Origin: Plantago elongata
Taxonomy: Eukaryota > Streptophyta > Magnoliopsida > Lamiales > Plantaginaceae
Length of the DNA: 64,000 nucleotides
Assembly (NCBI GenBank): GCA_036897095.1
Contig: JAYMSP010000177.1
Span: 1-64,000 of the forward strand
Reading direction: 5' to 3'
Each line of letters opens with the position of its first letter. Position 1 is the first letter of the stretch. Made by a program: the position numbers and the translations under genes. Shown one piece after another: positions 11,701 through 20,792 of the stretch. Below the pieces are notes generated by a model. That model made no database searches. It saw only the letters and a list, made by a program, of their open reading frames with translations, and was not told the origin of the DNA.

Positions 11701-12823
11701 TATATTAGCTCCATCCTAAAATCTTTGGAAGATATTTATTACATTCAATCAATTATGATTGTAGACGATCTCCATGGAAGTCGAGGTTGATCAATCTCGG
11801 ACTTACAAGCTACTCAAAATTTTGATCACATAATTTTGTGTCATAAATAGGTGATAAGCGGGTACAATATGGGGCTGGGATCATCAATACTTTTCGTTTT
11901 TCTTTTCATTTTGCCAGTCTTTTCACTGACAATTCCTACCCGAAAGATTCCTGAAAAGGTTAAAGATCCAGATGGATTTCTGTAACGTCACAGACGGTAT
12001 AGAGTATCATCCAAGAAGCATAACACTAAGATGAATTTGATATATATAATCAACATTGTGTAAAAAATTATCATAATAGAAATGATAATGAGTTCACCCA
12101 AGAAAAAGAAGTCCCGCTAAATTTCAATAGTAGACGGATGCCTACATAGGTCCCCACTAATATCACAATAAACAATAGCGAGGGACATTTATCTCTCACA
12201 ATATCCATTCACCCTTCTTATATTTTAAATTGGGTCTATCAAATAAAATGTAACCCCGCCAATACCCATCGGCATATGTGAGAAACTATGGTTGTAAAAT
12301 GATAATATCTTTTTTCTAGGGGGGTAGGGGGGTTGGTGATTTTTTTTTTACGGGGTTGTTTTTGGTCAGATTTTAACACGTCGGGTTGGGGTGGGAATAC
12401 CCTTATACATCCACCATTACTAACATTTTTTCTCCCTAGAGTTAGTATTAGAAGAAGACTCAAAATATTAATCTTCCGACTCCCCGTCGAGTATCGACGG
12501 GTCATTTACTAGTTTTATTTATAATAAAACACCTTCAAACGCAAACGGACTCTTAAATAAAATCAAAATACGTTATACTTGGACTTACTTTGTCCTTGAA
12601 ATTTTATTACTGAGTTAAATTGCATCAATCTGATGGGACATGTTCCTCATCTGATTGAATTACTCAAGTGTAATTATGCATGTCCTAGCAATATATTTGT
12701 TTACTATATTGTATGGTTTGCGACTTAAATAAAGTTTCCAAATTGAATTCATCCCAGTCTCAAATGTGATTTGAGGGACAACTTAAGTTTTTAAATTTTG
12801 ATTATTTCATTATTATAAAGAGA

Positions 12824-12826
<3 letters not shown>

Positions 12827-12867
<41 letters not shown>
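12827..12867. repeat. (TA)n microsatellite
   Basis: About 20 uninterrupted TA units. It is a simple repeat with no associated gene. Confidence 0.95.
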
Positions 12868-12869
<2 letters not shown>

Positions 12870-13089
12870 TACAAATTGAGAATTATCCAAGTCTCATTAG
12901 TTCCTACAAATTAGAATTAGATCAATTTTACAGTTGTGCTTAGCTTTTGAATCGTGTTTTCCAGTTTGATTTATTCCTTTATTAAAGAATATTTATATCA
13001 AGTGTGTTGTCATTACGCTTCAAAATAGTGTTTCCAAGTTGAAACTATCTTATTTTTATACTTTTTTTGTTTTGTCTAGGGATGCACAA

Positions 13090-13610
13090 TATACATATTG
13101 GATAATATTTGATTCGTTGACCGGATATTCGATCTCCAGTCAAACGGATAATTGAAATGTCTATCTGTTATCTAATCTATTTAGAGCGGATCAGATAACG
13201 AATAACTCCGTGGATCTCCGTTATCAATGAAATTTAATTAAAAAAAATATTTTTCAACATTAATTGAACAATAAAATGATGAATAAAAATAAAACGATAG
13301 AAATCAGGAGAGAACACCAAACAACAAATGTTCAAGTATTCTAAATACATATAAAAAGTTTGAAAACTAGACTAAATGATTCAAATATTCATATCATTCT
13401 TAATTATATTTTGATTAATTAGGGTAAATTTGGTGTATTGGTGCGTAATATAAAATAAAAGAAATAAAACAAAGTACGAATTATGAATATCGAAATGATC
13501 TGTTCATAACAGATAGACAAAAAATGTATTCGTTATCCGATATGTTAGCTAATGGACCAGATCGATTCAATTGTAAATGATTTTATCGAATCTAGTTAGA
13601 TTATTATGGA
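13090..13610. repeat. Degenerate inverted-repeat element
   Basis: The two ends share reverse-complement blocks: GTCTATCTGTTAT near 13158 against ATAACAGATAGAC near 13507, and GATAACGAATA near 13195 against TATTCGTTATC near 13529. Together with GAT/ATTCG-rich ends this suggests an old DNA transposon or MITE of about 0.5 kb. No boundary or target duplication could be fixed. Confidence 0.3.
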
Positions 13611-14515
13611 GGCATTATCTACTGTATTTATTTTGTTCATGCATGATATTGTTAGTTTCAAATGAATTTTTTGTGTGTTACTGATAATGATTTTATGTGT
13701 AAGAAATCAGCTATGTTGTTAAATTTAATTTGTATCTTAATTATTAATTGACTTATACTGTGTAATCTTTGGAACCTTTAAAAAAAATTCTTAATGGCCT
13801 TGTACATAATTCAAGTTATTTAATAATCTTATATGTGAAGTAACTGTTATTGTGAGGTGCATTTGATACATAGTTTAAACTTCTAGCCTCTCTTTCTCCA
13901 TACCTATATATTATGAAATGTGAATAAAGTATTTTTTATTTCTTAATTGAAAAAACCTAATCTTGCTATGGATACTTCAAGTAGTTAAGATTAGAAATTA
14001 AGTTATTCTTATGTATAAAATGTAATAAAAGCACAAAGTCATGGTTTATAATTTGGGAGAGAATGTTAATAATCGACACCGATAAAATATAACATGTAAC
14101 AACGTGTTATACAGTTTCTAGTAAATAGTATATATTCAAGATTGATGTGTATGGATTCGTCTTCTCAAGACGAATCCAAATATACGTTCAAAATAATTTT
14201 ATATTTTTTGTAGTTTAAGTTATATAAAATATAATAAAAATTATATGTATAGAGTAATAGATGATTATGCTGGTTGTAAAATATCAAAAGTAACTATAAG
14301 ATTTATTGAAAAAAAGAGCACCAACGTAATTGAGAGGATGATCAAACCAAACTCTTTCCTTCCATATAATTTTTGGGTTGAAAAAATAAAAGTTGAGAAA
14401 GAAATTATCACATTCATTCTTGACTTTAGTCCAATTAGTCCTATGTAAAACGAATAGAATATCATTTTCCCACTTGTAACTATTATAACTTTGAAAGAAA
14501 TCTTGGGGATTTGTT

Positions 14516-14815
14516 AATGACACTTCTTCTCAGTTTCTTTTAAAAAGGAGATGTTTGCTACTGTGTTATTCTAAGTAATAATACATCAATTCTTGGCGCG
14601 TAACATATCTTGTTCACACTATATTTTCGTAACCACTTACAAGTATGAATACCAAATCATTTGACAGGAAATACTTCGTCATTAATTAGTTCTTCTTCTG
14701 TCAATTTGATGTTTATGTGGTTTGCAATGTTGTCGTACTTATGGTCTCAAAAAAAATGTTGTCCTACTTATGAACGTTTAACATTTTAATCAATGGGACA
14801 TTCATGGTTTCATAG
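14516..14815. repeat. Duplicated flank of the CYP96 array, left copy
   Basis: This stretch resembles 19425-19635, which lies just downstream of the second P450 gene. Shared blocks include CTTCTCAGTTTCTTT/TTTCTCAGCTTCTTT, AACCACTTACA, ACCAAATCA, GGAAATACTT, CTTCTGTCAA, GTTTATGTGG followed by TTTGCAAT, TTGTNGTACTTAT, and AATGGGACAT/GATGGGACAT. The left copy has a short internal duplication of the TGTTGTCCTACTTATG block. It is the 3' flank of a P450 unit but sits upstream of the first gene. Confidence 0.7.
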
Positions 14816-14866
14816 GCCGACAAAGTTGATGACTGTTCTTAAGGTTATCAAGAAAGACCGAGATAC

Positions 14867-15100
14867 TACCTCCCTCCCAACTTCATCTCTCATATTCAAT
14901 TTTAATTCGTTTTAACTTCATCTTTTCATTCTTTAAATAATTCTTTTTTCTCTTACTTTATTCACTTTTTACCCTATTTTATCACCATTTATCTTACTTT
15001 ATTCACTTTTTTACTATTTTTTCACCTTTTTTTTTTTATTCATTTTTTTTTAATATTTGTGTCCGGTCCTGGGGAAGATGAACCCGGAAATGAGAGAGTA
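14867..15100. mobile_element. Stowaway-type MITE
   Basis: About 234 bp, beginning TACCTCCCTCCCAACTTCAT and ending GGAAATGAGAGAGTA with a TA at the edges. The interior has T-rich CACTTTTTTACTATTTTTTC repeats typical of this MITE group. It lies about 280 bp upstream of the first P450 start, so it may be part of that promoter. Confidence 0.6.
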
Positions 15101-15376
15101 TAAAGTTTCTTAATATATAAACTTTCCTGTTATAGATTATATGATGAAAGCAGCTGACTATGCAACTGGATAAGATTCATCCAAACCAGCCAAAAATTTC
15201 GTCACAGCATCCTTCTGTTGAGTATATGTAAGCTTTTGCAAAAATTCACAATTACACTTACTCAACGCACCACAAGAACAACTGACAAACGATCTATAAC
15301 TCAAATACACATCCAAATTGTATTGAAAGAATCATAATACTGTGTAACAGTCTTGGTACCCTACTAAGCATACTCA

Positions 15377-16984
15377 ATGACTTCTCTAGATGAAACACAC
15401 ACAAATTTATCAGACTTAGCATGCCAGAGTCTTGATCTCAAGCCAGACATCATGGACATGAATGAGCTTTATCTTATTCCGATCTTGTTTCTTATTGTTC
15501 CAGCTTTGCTATATCTTCTTTTCTATACTACCATATGCCCAAAAGGCCGAAACACTAACAATCTGCTGCCAACCAATTGGCCTGTTATTGGCATGCTGCC
15601 GGGTATAACTCTAAATGTCCACCGCGCCCATGATTACATCACAGAAGTTCTAATTCAATGTGGCGGAACTTATAGGGTGCGAGCAGGAGTGTTCACTACT
15701 GTAAACATGGTGCTTACGTGTGATCCTGCCAATATTGACCACATTTTCAGCAAAAAATTCTCAAATTATCCAAAGGGTGCTGAATTCAGGAAGATCTTTG
15801 AAATCCTGGGAGATGGGATTTTCAATGCTGAGAATGAGTTGTGGGAGCTTCATCGAAAGACCACTATTTCGCAGATCAGGAATGCCAAGTTTTACAGCTT
15901 CTTGGAGACTAGTGTTTGGCAAACGGTCCAAACAAAACTTCTCCCAATTCTGGATACTATCTGCGAGAGGGGTTCTCATTGCGATTTGCAAGATATTTTG
16001 CAAAGATACACTTTCGATGGAATTTGTAAATTGGTGTTGGATTATGATCCGAATAGCTTATCCATTGATATGCCTTACATTCCTTGTGAAGAGGCGTTCA
16101 ACAATGCAACAGGGCCCCTGTTGCTTAGGCACCTTGTTCCTGAAAGTATCTGGAAGCTACAAAAATGGCTCAAGATAGGTCCTGAGAAGATGCTAATCGA
16201 ATCTGCCAAAGCTGTTGACGACTTTCTATATCCACTTGTTGAGAAAACGATGGAGGGTGATGATAATATCCTGGCAGGCTTTACAAAGGTATACACAGAA
16301 ATGAATAAAGGTTCTATGAACGGTTTAAGAAAGTTCTTAAGGGACACTGCGTTAAACCTGATGTTGGCAGGTCGAGATGGTACGAGTATTTGTCTAACGT
16401 GGCTTTTCTATCTTATTGCTACTAACCCTTCAGCCGAAACCAAGATTCTGGAAGAGATTGAATCTCAATTGGGCGTGAAGAAGGATGACACATGGAGGTT
16501 CTTCGACCTGAAAGAATCACACAAGCTGTTATACCTCCACGGAGCCTTATGTGAGTCTCTCAGGCTATTCCCTCCTGTGCCACTTGAGCCTAAGTCGCCA
16601 AGGCACGCTGATACTCTTCCAAGCGGTCATAATCTCCACGAGAACGAAAAAGTAGTGGTCTCGTTCTTCAGCATTGGGAGAATGGAGAGCGTATGGGGCA
16701 ATGATTGCTTAGAATTCAAGCCTGAGAGGTGGATTACTGATCATGGAAGTATCAAACATGAACCATCCTACAAGTTTCCGGCTTTCAATGTCGGGCCAAG
16801 AACTTGTCTTGGAAAAGAGATTTCATTTTATCAGATGAAAATGGTTGCTGCTGCGACCATATTTCATTTCAAGATTCGACTTGTGGAAGGCCATCCAGTT
16901 TGCCCTGACCACTCTATCGTACTTCAAGTTCTAGTGAAGAATGGGTTAAGAGTTCACCTGTTCAACAGAGAATTTGAATATTAA
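15377..16984 (+). CDS. CYP96: Cytochrome P450, CYP96 family, tandem copy 1
   Basis: ER-anchored haem monooxygenase of the CYP86 clan. CYP96 members hydroxylate very-long-chain alkanes or fatty chains in cuticular wax synthesis (for example the midchain alkane hydroxylase MAH1), though some have other substrates. It is intronless, as is usual for CYP96. An N-terminal membrane anchor is followed by the Pro-rich LLPTNWPVIGMLPG. Family blocks include NYPKGAEFRKIFEILGDG, the ExxR helix (ESLRLFPPVP), FKPERW, and the haem loop FNVGPRTCLGKE with Cys452, counted from the start at 15452. The I-helix reads AGRDGTS where the clan has AGRDTTS. The first ATG (15377) adds 25 residues with no family match; the ATG at 15452, which aligns with the start of copy 2, gives 510 residues and is my preferred start. 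Closely similar to the gene at 17728. Confidence 0.9.
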   Translation: MTSLDETHTNLSDLACQSLDLKPDIMDMNELYLIPILFLIVPALLYLLFYTTICPKGRNTNNLLPTNWPVIGMLPGITLNVHRAHDYITEVLIQCGGTYRVRAGVFTTVNMVLTCDPANIDHIFSKKFSNYPKGAEFRKIFEILGDGIFNAENELWELHRKTTISQIRNAKFYSFLETSVWQTVQTKLLPILDTICERGSHCDLQDILQRYTFDGICKLVLDYDPNSLSIDMPYIPCEEAFNNATGPLLLRHLVPESIWKLQKWLKIGPEKMLIESAKAVDDFLYPLVEKTMEGDDNILAGFTKVYTEMNKGSMNGLRKFLRDTALNLMLAGRDGTSICLTWLFYLIATNPSAETKILEEIESQLGVKKDDTWRFFDLKESHKLLYLHGALCESLRLFPPVPLEPKSPRHADTLPSGHNLHENEKVVVSFFSIGRMESVWGNDCLEFKPERWITDHGSIKHEPSYKFPAFNVGPRTCLGKEISFYQMKMVAAATIFHFKIRLVEGHPVCPDHSIVLQVLVKNGLRVHLFNREFEY

Positions 16985-17188
16985 TTTGGGGCAAACTGTC
17001 AAGATATATAACAAGACTCAACTTCAAGTTGAAGAAGAACTCTATCTACTGGTCTAATTAGTAATAAATATTTTATCTAATTATGTTTTGTATTAGATAT
17101 CCTCTACTATAGCTTAGTTTTCATTTCTTTTTTGGATTAGATAGTTTGTTTATATTTTCTATATTGTATAGACACTTCAGATCATTAA

Positions 17189-17348
17189 GGTGCTGATTTG
17201 GTATATAATTTGAATGGACGTTTGGATAGATTTTGATGAAATTGTGTTTGGAATTGAATTGAAATGGGGTATTTAAAGTGTATTTTAGGTCAAGTCACTG
17301 TTTATCGAGTCAAATTGAGCAATTTAAATGCTATAACAATCAGCCCCT
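17189..17348. repeat. Unclassified dispersed repeat, copy 1 (subtype A)
   Basis: This copy shares GAATTGAAATGG, GTATTTAAAGTGTATTTTAG and the CAAATTGAGC/ATTTAAATGCTAT block with 42421-42575. Ends of the type GATTTGGTATATAATTTG and TATAACAATCAGCCCC are shared in outline with two further copies at 47.1 and 48.6 kb. No coding sequence; probably a non-autonomous DNA element. Confidence 0.55.
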
Positions 17349-17662
17349 AAGCTAAATTACTCAGGTGCTTTGAATGAGCTTAATTTGACTTGTTGAATTT
17401 GATTCTGTAACTTTACTTGTCTAGATGTGTGGTGAAAAGTGAAGTTTTTGGATTTCTCAATTCGTGGGTAGTCACTCAAAACTGGCCACACAATGCACAA
17501 GGAGTGAGTTTTAACATGGTTAGTATCGAAAAGAACAGGCTGATAACTAGCTAGCTCTCTTAAGACAAAATTAATGGATCTATATGCCTGTATGTTCCAG
17601 TAATAGTCTGGAATAGTTGTAGACTTGTCACCTTATCTTTAACCTATTCGATGAAAGGTTAT

Positions 17663-17671
17663 CTATATATA
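17663..17671 (+). promoter_or_regulatory. TATA box, CYP96 copy 2
   Basis: CTATATATA lies 57 bp before the ATG at 17728. The spacing would give a short leader beginning about 17695. Confidence 0.5.
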
Positions 17672-17727
17672 CTACCACCTGTGACAGACAAATCTACAAG
17701 AATATAAATCTAACAGTTTCACTCAAA

Positions 17728-19233
17728 ATGGATATGAACGAGTTTTATCTTATTCTGATCTTGTTTATCATTGTTCCAGCTTTGTTATCTCTTCTTTTTT
17801 ATTCTAATGATCGAAAAACCAACCTCCTGCCAACCAATTGGCCTGTGATTGGCATGCTGCCGGGTATAGCTCTAAATGTCTACCGTGCCCATGATTACAT
17901 CACAGACGTTCTCATTCAAAGTGGCGGAACTTATAGGGCGAGGGCAGGCCTGTTCACTACCGTAAATATGGTGTTTACGTGTGATCCTGTCAATATAGAC
18001 TACATTTTCAGCAAAAATTTCTCAAACTATCCAAAGGGTCCTGAATTTAGGAAGATCTTTGAAATCCTGGGAGATGGGATTTTCAATGCTGATAATGAGT
18101 TGTGGGAGCTTCATCGAAAGACCACCATTTCGCAGATCAGGAATGCCAAGTTTTACAGTTTCTTGGAGACTAGTGTTTGGCAAATGGTCCAAACGAAACT
18201 TCTCCCAGTTCTGGAAACTCTTTGCGAGAGGGATTCTGATTTTGATTTGCAAGATATTTATCAAAGATACACTTTCGATGCAATTTGTAAATTGGTGTTG
18301 GATTATGATCCGAATAGCTTATCCATTGATATGCCTTACATTCCCTGTGAAAAGGCGTTCAACAATGCAACAGGGCCTCTGTTGCTTAGGCACATTGTTC
18401 CTGAAAGTATCTGGAAGCTACAAAAATGGCTCAAGATAGGTCCTGAGAAGATGCTAATCGAATCTGCCAAAGCTTTTGACGACTTTCTATATCCTCTTGT
18501 TGAGAAAACGATGGAAGGTGATGATAACATCCTGGCAGGCTTTACAAAGGTATACACAGAAATGAATAAAGGTTCTATGAACGGTTTAAAAAAGTTCCTG
18601 AGGGACACTGCGGTAGGCCTGATGCTGGCAGGTCGAGACGCTACGGGTGTTTGTTTAACATGGCTTTTCTATCTTATTGCTGCTAACCCTTCAGCCGAAA
18701 CCAAGATTCTGGAAGAGATTGAATCTCAATTGGGCATGAAGAAGGATGACACGTGGAGGTTCTTCGACCTGAAAGAATCACACAAGCTGTTATACCTCCA
18801 CGGAGCCTTATGCGAGTCTCTCAGGCTATTCCCTCCTGTGCCACTTGAGCACAAGTCTCCAAGGCACGCTGATATCCTGCCAAGCGGTCATCAGCTCCAC
18901 GAGAACGAAAAAGTGGTGGTCTCGTTCTTCAGTGTTGGAAGAATGGAGAGCGTATGGGGCAAGGATTGCCTAGAGTTCAAGCCTGAGAGGTGGATTACAG
19001 ATCATGGAAGTATCAAACATGAGCCATCCTACAAGTTTCCGGTTTTCAATGTCGGGCCAAGAACTTGCCTTGGTAAAGAGATTTCATTTTATCAGATGAA
19101 AATGGTTGCTGCCGCGACCATATTTCATTTCAAGATTCAACTCGTGGAAGGCCATCCAGTTTGCCCTGACCCTTCTGTCGTACTTCTAGTGAAGAATGGG
19201 TTACGGGTTCACCTATTCAAGAGAGATATTTGA
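17728..19233 (+). CDS. CYP96: Cytochrome P450, CYP96 family, tandem copy 2
   Basis: Second intronless CYP96 gene, 501 residues, about 740 bp downstream of copy 1 and in the same direction. It has the same architecture: N-terminal anchor from residue 5, LLPTNWPVIGMLPG hinge, NYPKGPEFRKIFEILGDG, ExxR (ESLRLFPPVP), FKPERW and haem loop FNVGPRTCLGKE with Cys447. It lacks a few residues of the copy 1 linker after the anchor and two residues near the C terminus. The I-helix reads AGRDATG, again without the usual threonine at the fifth position (Ala305). Nearly all of the protein matches copy 1, so the pair arose by a fairly recent tandem duplication. The expected role is an oxidation of a long-chain lipid; the substrate cannot be read from sequence. 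Confidence 0.9.
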   Translation: MDMNEFYLILILFIIVPALLSLLFYSNDRKTNLLPTNWPVIGMLPGIALNVYRAHDYITDVLIQSGGTYRARAGLFTTVNMVFTCDPVNIDYIFSKNFSNYPKGPEFRKIFEILGDGIFNADNELWELHRKTTISQIRNAKFYSFLETSVWQMVQTKLLPVLETLCERDSDFDLQDIYQRYTFDAICKLVLDYDPNSLSIDMPYIPCEKAFNNATGPLLLRHIVPESIWKLQKWLKIGPEKMLIESAKAFDDFLYPLVEKTMEGDDNILAGFTKVYTEMNKGSMNGLKKFLRDTAVGLMLAGRDATGVCLTWLFYLIAANPSAETKILEEIESQLGMKKDDTWRFFDLKESHKLLYLHGALCESLRLFPPVPLEHKSPRHADILPSGHQLHENEKVVVSFFSVGRMESVWGKDCLEFKPERWITDHGSIKHEPSYKFPVFNVGPRTCLGKEISFYQMKMVAAATIFHFKIQLVEGHPVCPDPSVVLLVKNGLRVHLFKRDI

Positions 19234-19424
19234 TTCAACATAAATTGTCAATCGAACTATGGTTGATTATACAACTAGAACTCGTACAACACGCTACACA
19301 TGTTTCGCGTTATATATTATCATGGTTTGATTTGTATTAGTGTTAATCAATGTTTGTGTTTTGGTTTTTACATTAGCATTTTTTTCACTTGAAATTAATA
19401 AACTCGAAATGAACTCCTATGGAC

Positions 19425-19635
19425 TTGTTTCTCAGCTTCTTTATCATAGTTCAACTTTTGTTAATTAGTCTTGTTTAGACTACATTTTCATAACCACTTA
19501 CAGCTACCAAATCACGGGAAATACTTTGTGATTGTTTATAACTAATCTTCTGTCAACTTTTAGTTTATGTGGGTTTGCAATATTGTTGTACTTATTAACG
19601 GTTTAACTTTTTAAACGATGGGACATATATTGGTA
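19425..19635. repeat. Duplicated flank of the CYP96 array, right copy
   Basis: Counterpart of 14516-14815; shared blocks are listed there. It lies 200-400 bp downstream of the stop of CYP96 copy 2. Confidence 0.7.
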
Positions 19636-20658
19636 ATAAGAGTCTGTAACAAATACTCACCCAACTTAAAAGTACCAGATTATCAACTTCTTCTTTCAAT
19701 ATCTCATCCCTAAAACATGTCTCATTATCTTCGAACCAAAGTTACTTTTTTGCTAAGTTTTCCATCTCATTATAGTTCATAACTTAATCAGCGCAAAACC
19801 TTATGTCTTACATGAATCGGGTGTGATATACTGGTACCATCTGAAACTCATAAAAACTTCAAAATTATCATTTATAGAAAATTTATAATTTATTGAATAA
19901 CTATGTCGATTCAAATTGGCATAATCCAAAATGAACGTGTGCTACAGTAATATATCATAAATTTCTGCGCTTGACCATGACAAAGATTTTATATCTAGAA
20001 AACGTCAAGATACGTGTTGAAGAGCACAAATTTCTGTATATTGGTGAGAAATCTGAATATAAGGAATGAAATACACAAGCAATAGCAAAAGTGTCCAAAA
20101 AAGGCTATGCATGTCAACTGTCTTTTACATTTTCTTTACGGCCAAAAAATAGACAATAGTATCAGGTACAAGTGGCAGAGTAAGGAATTTGAGTTGGGAA
20201 TTATGGAAAATATTAATTATGCATACTTTTGTTATCGTTTTTAAATTAAAAAACGAATTACAAATATACCCTTCAGACTCCTTCCTTGAACACATATAAT
20301 GAGTGGTGTTAAATTGAAAAAATAAACTACAATTATGTTATTTCTCATAATATAACATGTGGTTTGATATAATTAAGACACATTTTACCAACTTGAAAAT
20401 TTAAATCGAGACAAGACTAATTTATATAAACATCAACCTAACAAAACATATTTAGACAAGTCGTTGTTGAAAACTTGGGAAAACCAACATCAGAAATATG
20501 TACTTGTAAAGCAAGTATTGATGTATAAACACAAAAATTTCTCAAGTTTGATGCAACAACCTATTACACTATGTTGAACTAAGTTTTTACCCCTAAATCT
20601 GACTATCATAACCTAATCTGCCAACCTTTAAACCACCCTACTCTCTCATCTTCTTACA

Positions 20659-20667
20659 GTATAAAGC
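20659..20667 (+). promoter_or_regulatory. TATA box, laccase gene
   Basis: AGTATAAAGCC surrounds a TATAAAG core about 130 bp before the laccase ATG. It follows a pyrimidine-rich stretch, and a leader of about 100 bp would result. Confidence 0.5.
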
Positions 20668-20792
20668 CAACTCTTTTCTTTCACTCTTTGACAAAAAAAC
20701 ACTCACTCTTTCTCAACAATATTCACTGTACATGATCTAGCCAAGGAAACACAGAAAGTGGCAAGAAAACACTGAAACGAAGTGCTCTGAAG

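Larger units (their letters stand above)
6283..15376. other. Gene-poor, AT-rich, repeat-rich intergenic region
   Basis: About 9 kb with no gene I can support. It holds the separately listed 32-bp tandem duplication, two SINE remnants, a Mutator-type MITE, Stowaway-type MITEs, ATGT and TA microsatellites, a degenerate inverted-repeat element and the duplicated P450 flank. Short open frames here (for example on the minus strand at 9478-9735, 12239-12505 and 14284-14523) have no recognisable domain and AT-driven composition. The stretches 6283-6970, 7660-9300, 9630-10140, 11710-12800 and 13620-14500 show nothing else I can name. 7740-8520 contains several similar 'AAATACC' blocks that may be an old unclassified element. 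Confidence 0.6.
16985..17727. other. Intergenic spacer between the CYP96 copies
   Basis: The spacer holds the 3' UTR of copy 1, a dispersed repeat (17189-17348) and the promoter of copy 2. A TATA-like CTATATATA lies at 17663-17671, about 60 bp before the ATG of copy 2. Confidence 0.6.
19234..20792. other. Intergenic, CYP96 copy 2 to laccase
   Basis: Contains the 3' UTR of the P450, the right copy of the duplicated flank (19425-19635) and about 1.1 kb of AT-rich DNA with nothing recognisable. The laccase promoter is at its right end. Confidence 0.6.

Noticed and set aside
10444-12867. ATGT and TA runs as replication or recombination signals.
   Set aside because: Simple repeats of this length are common in plant DNA, and no other origin-like feature accompanies them.
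14284-14523. Minus-strand 79-residue frame with many aromatic residues, near the P450 array.
   Set aside because: No P450 or other family motif is visible, it overlaps another frame on the plus strand, and composition follows the AT-rich DNA.
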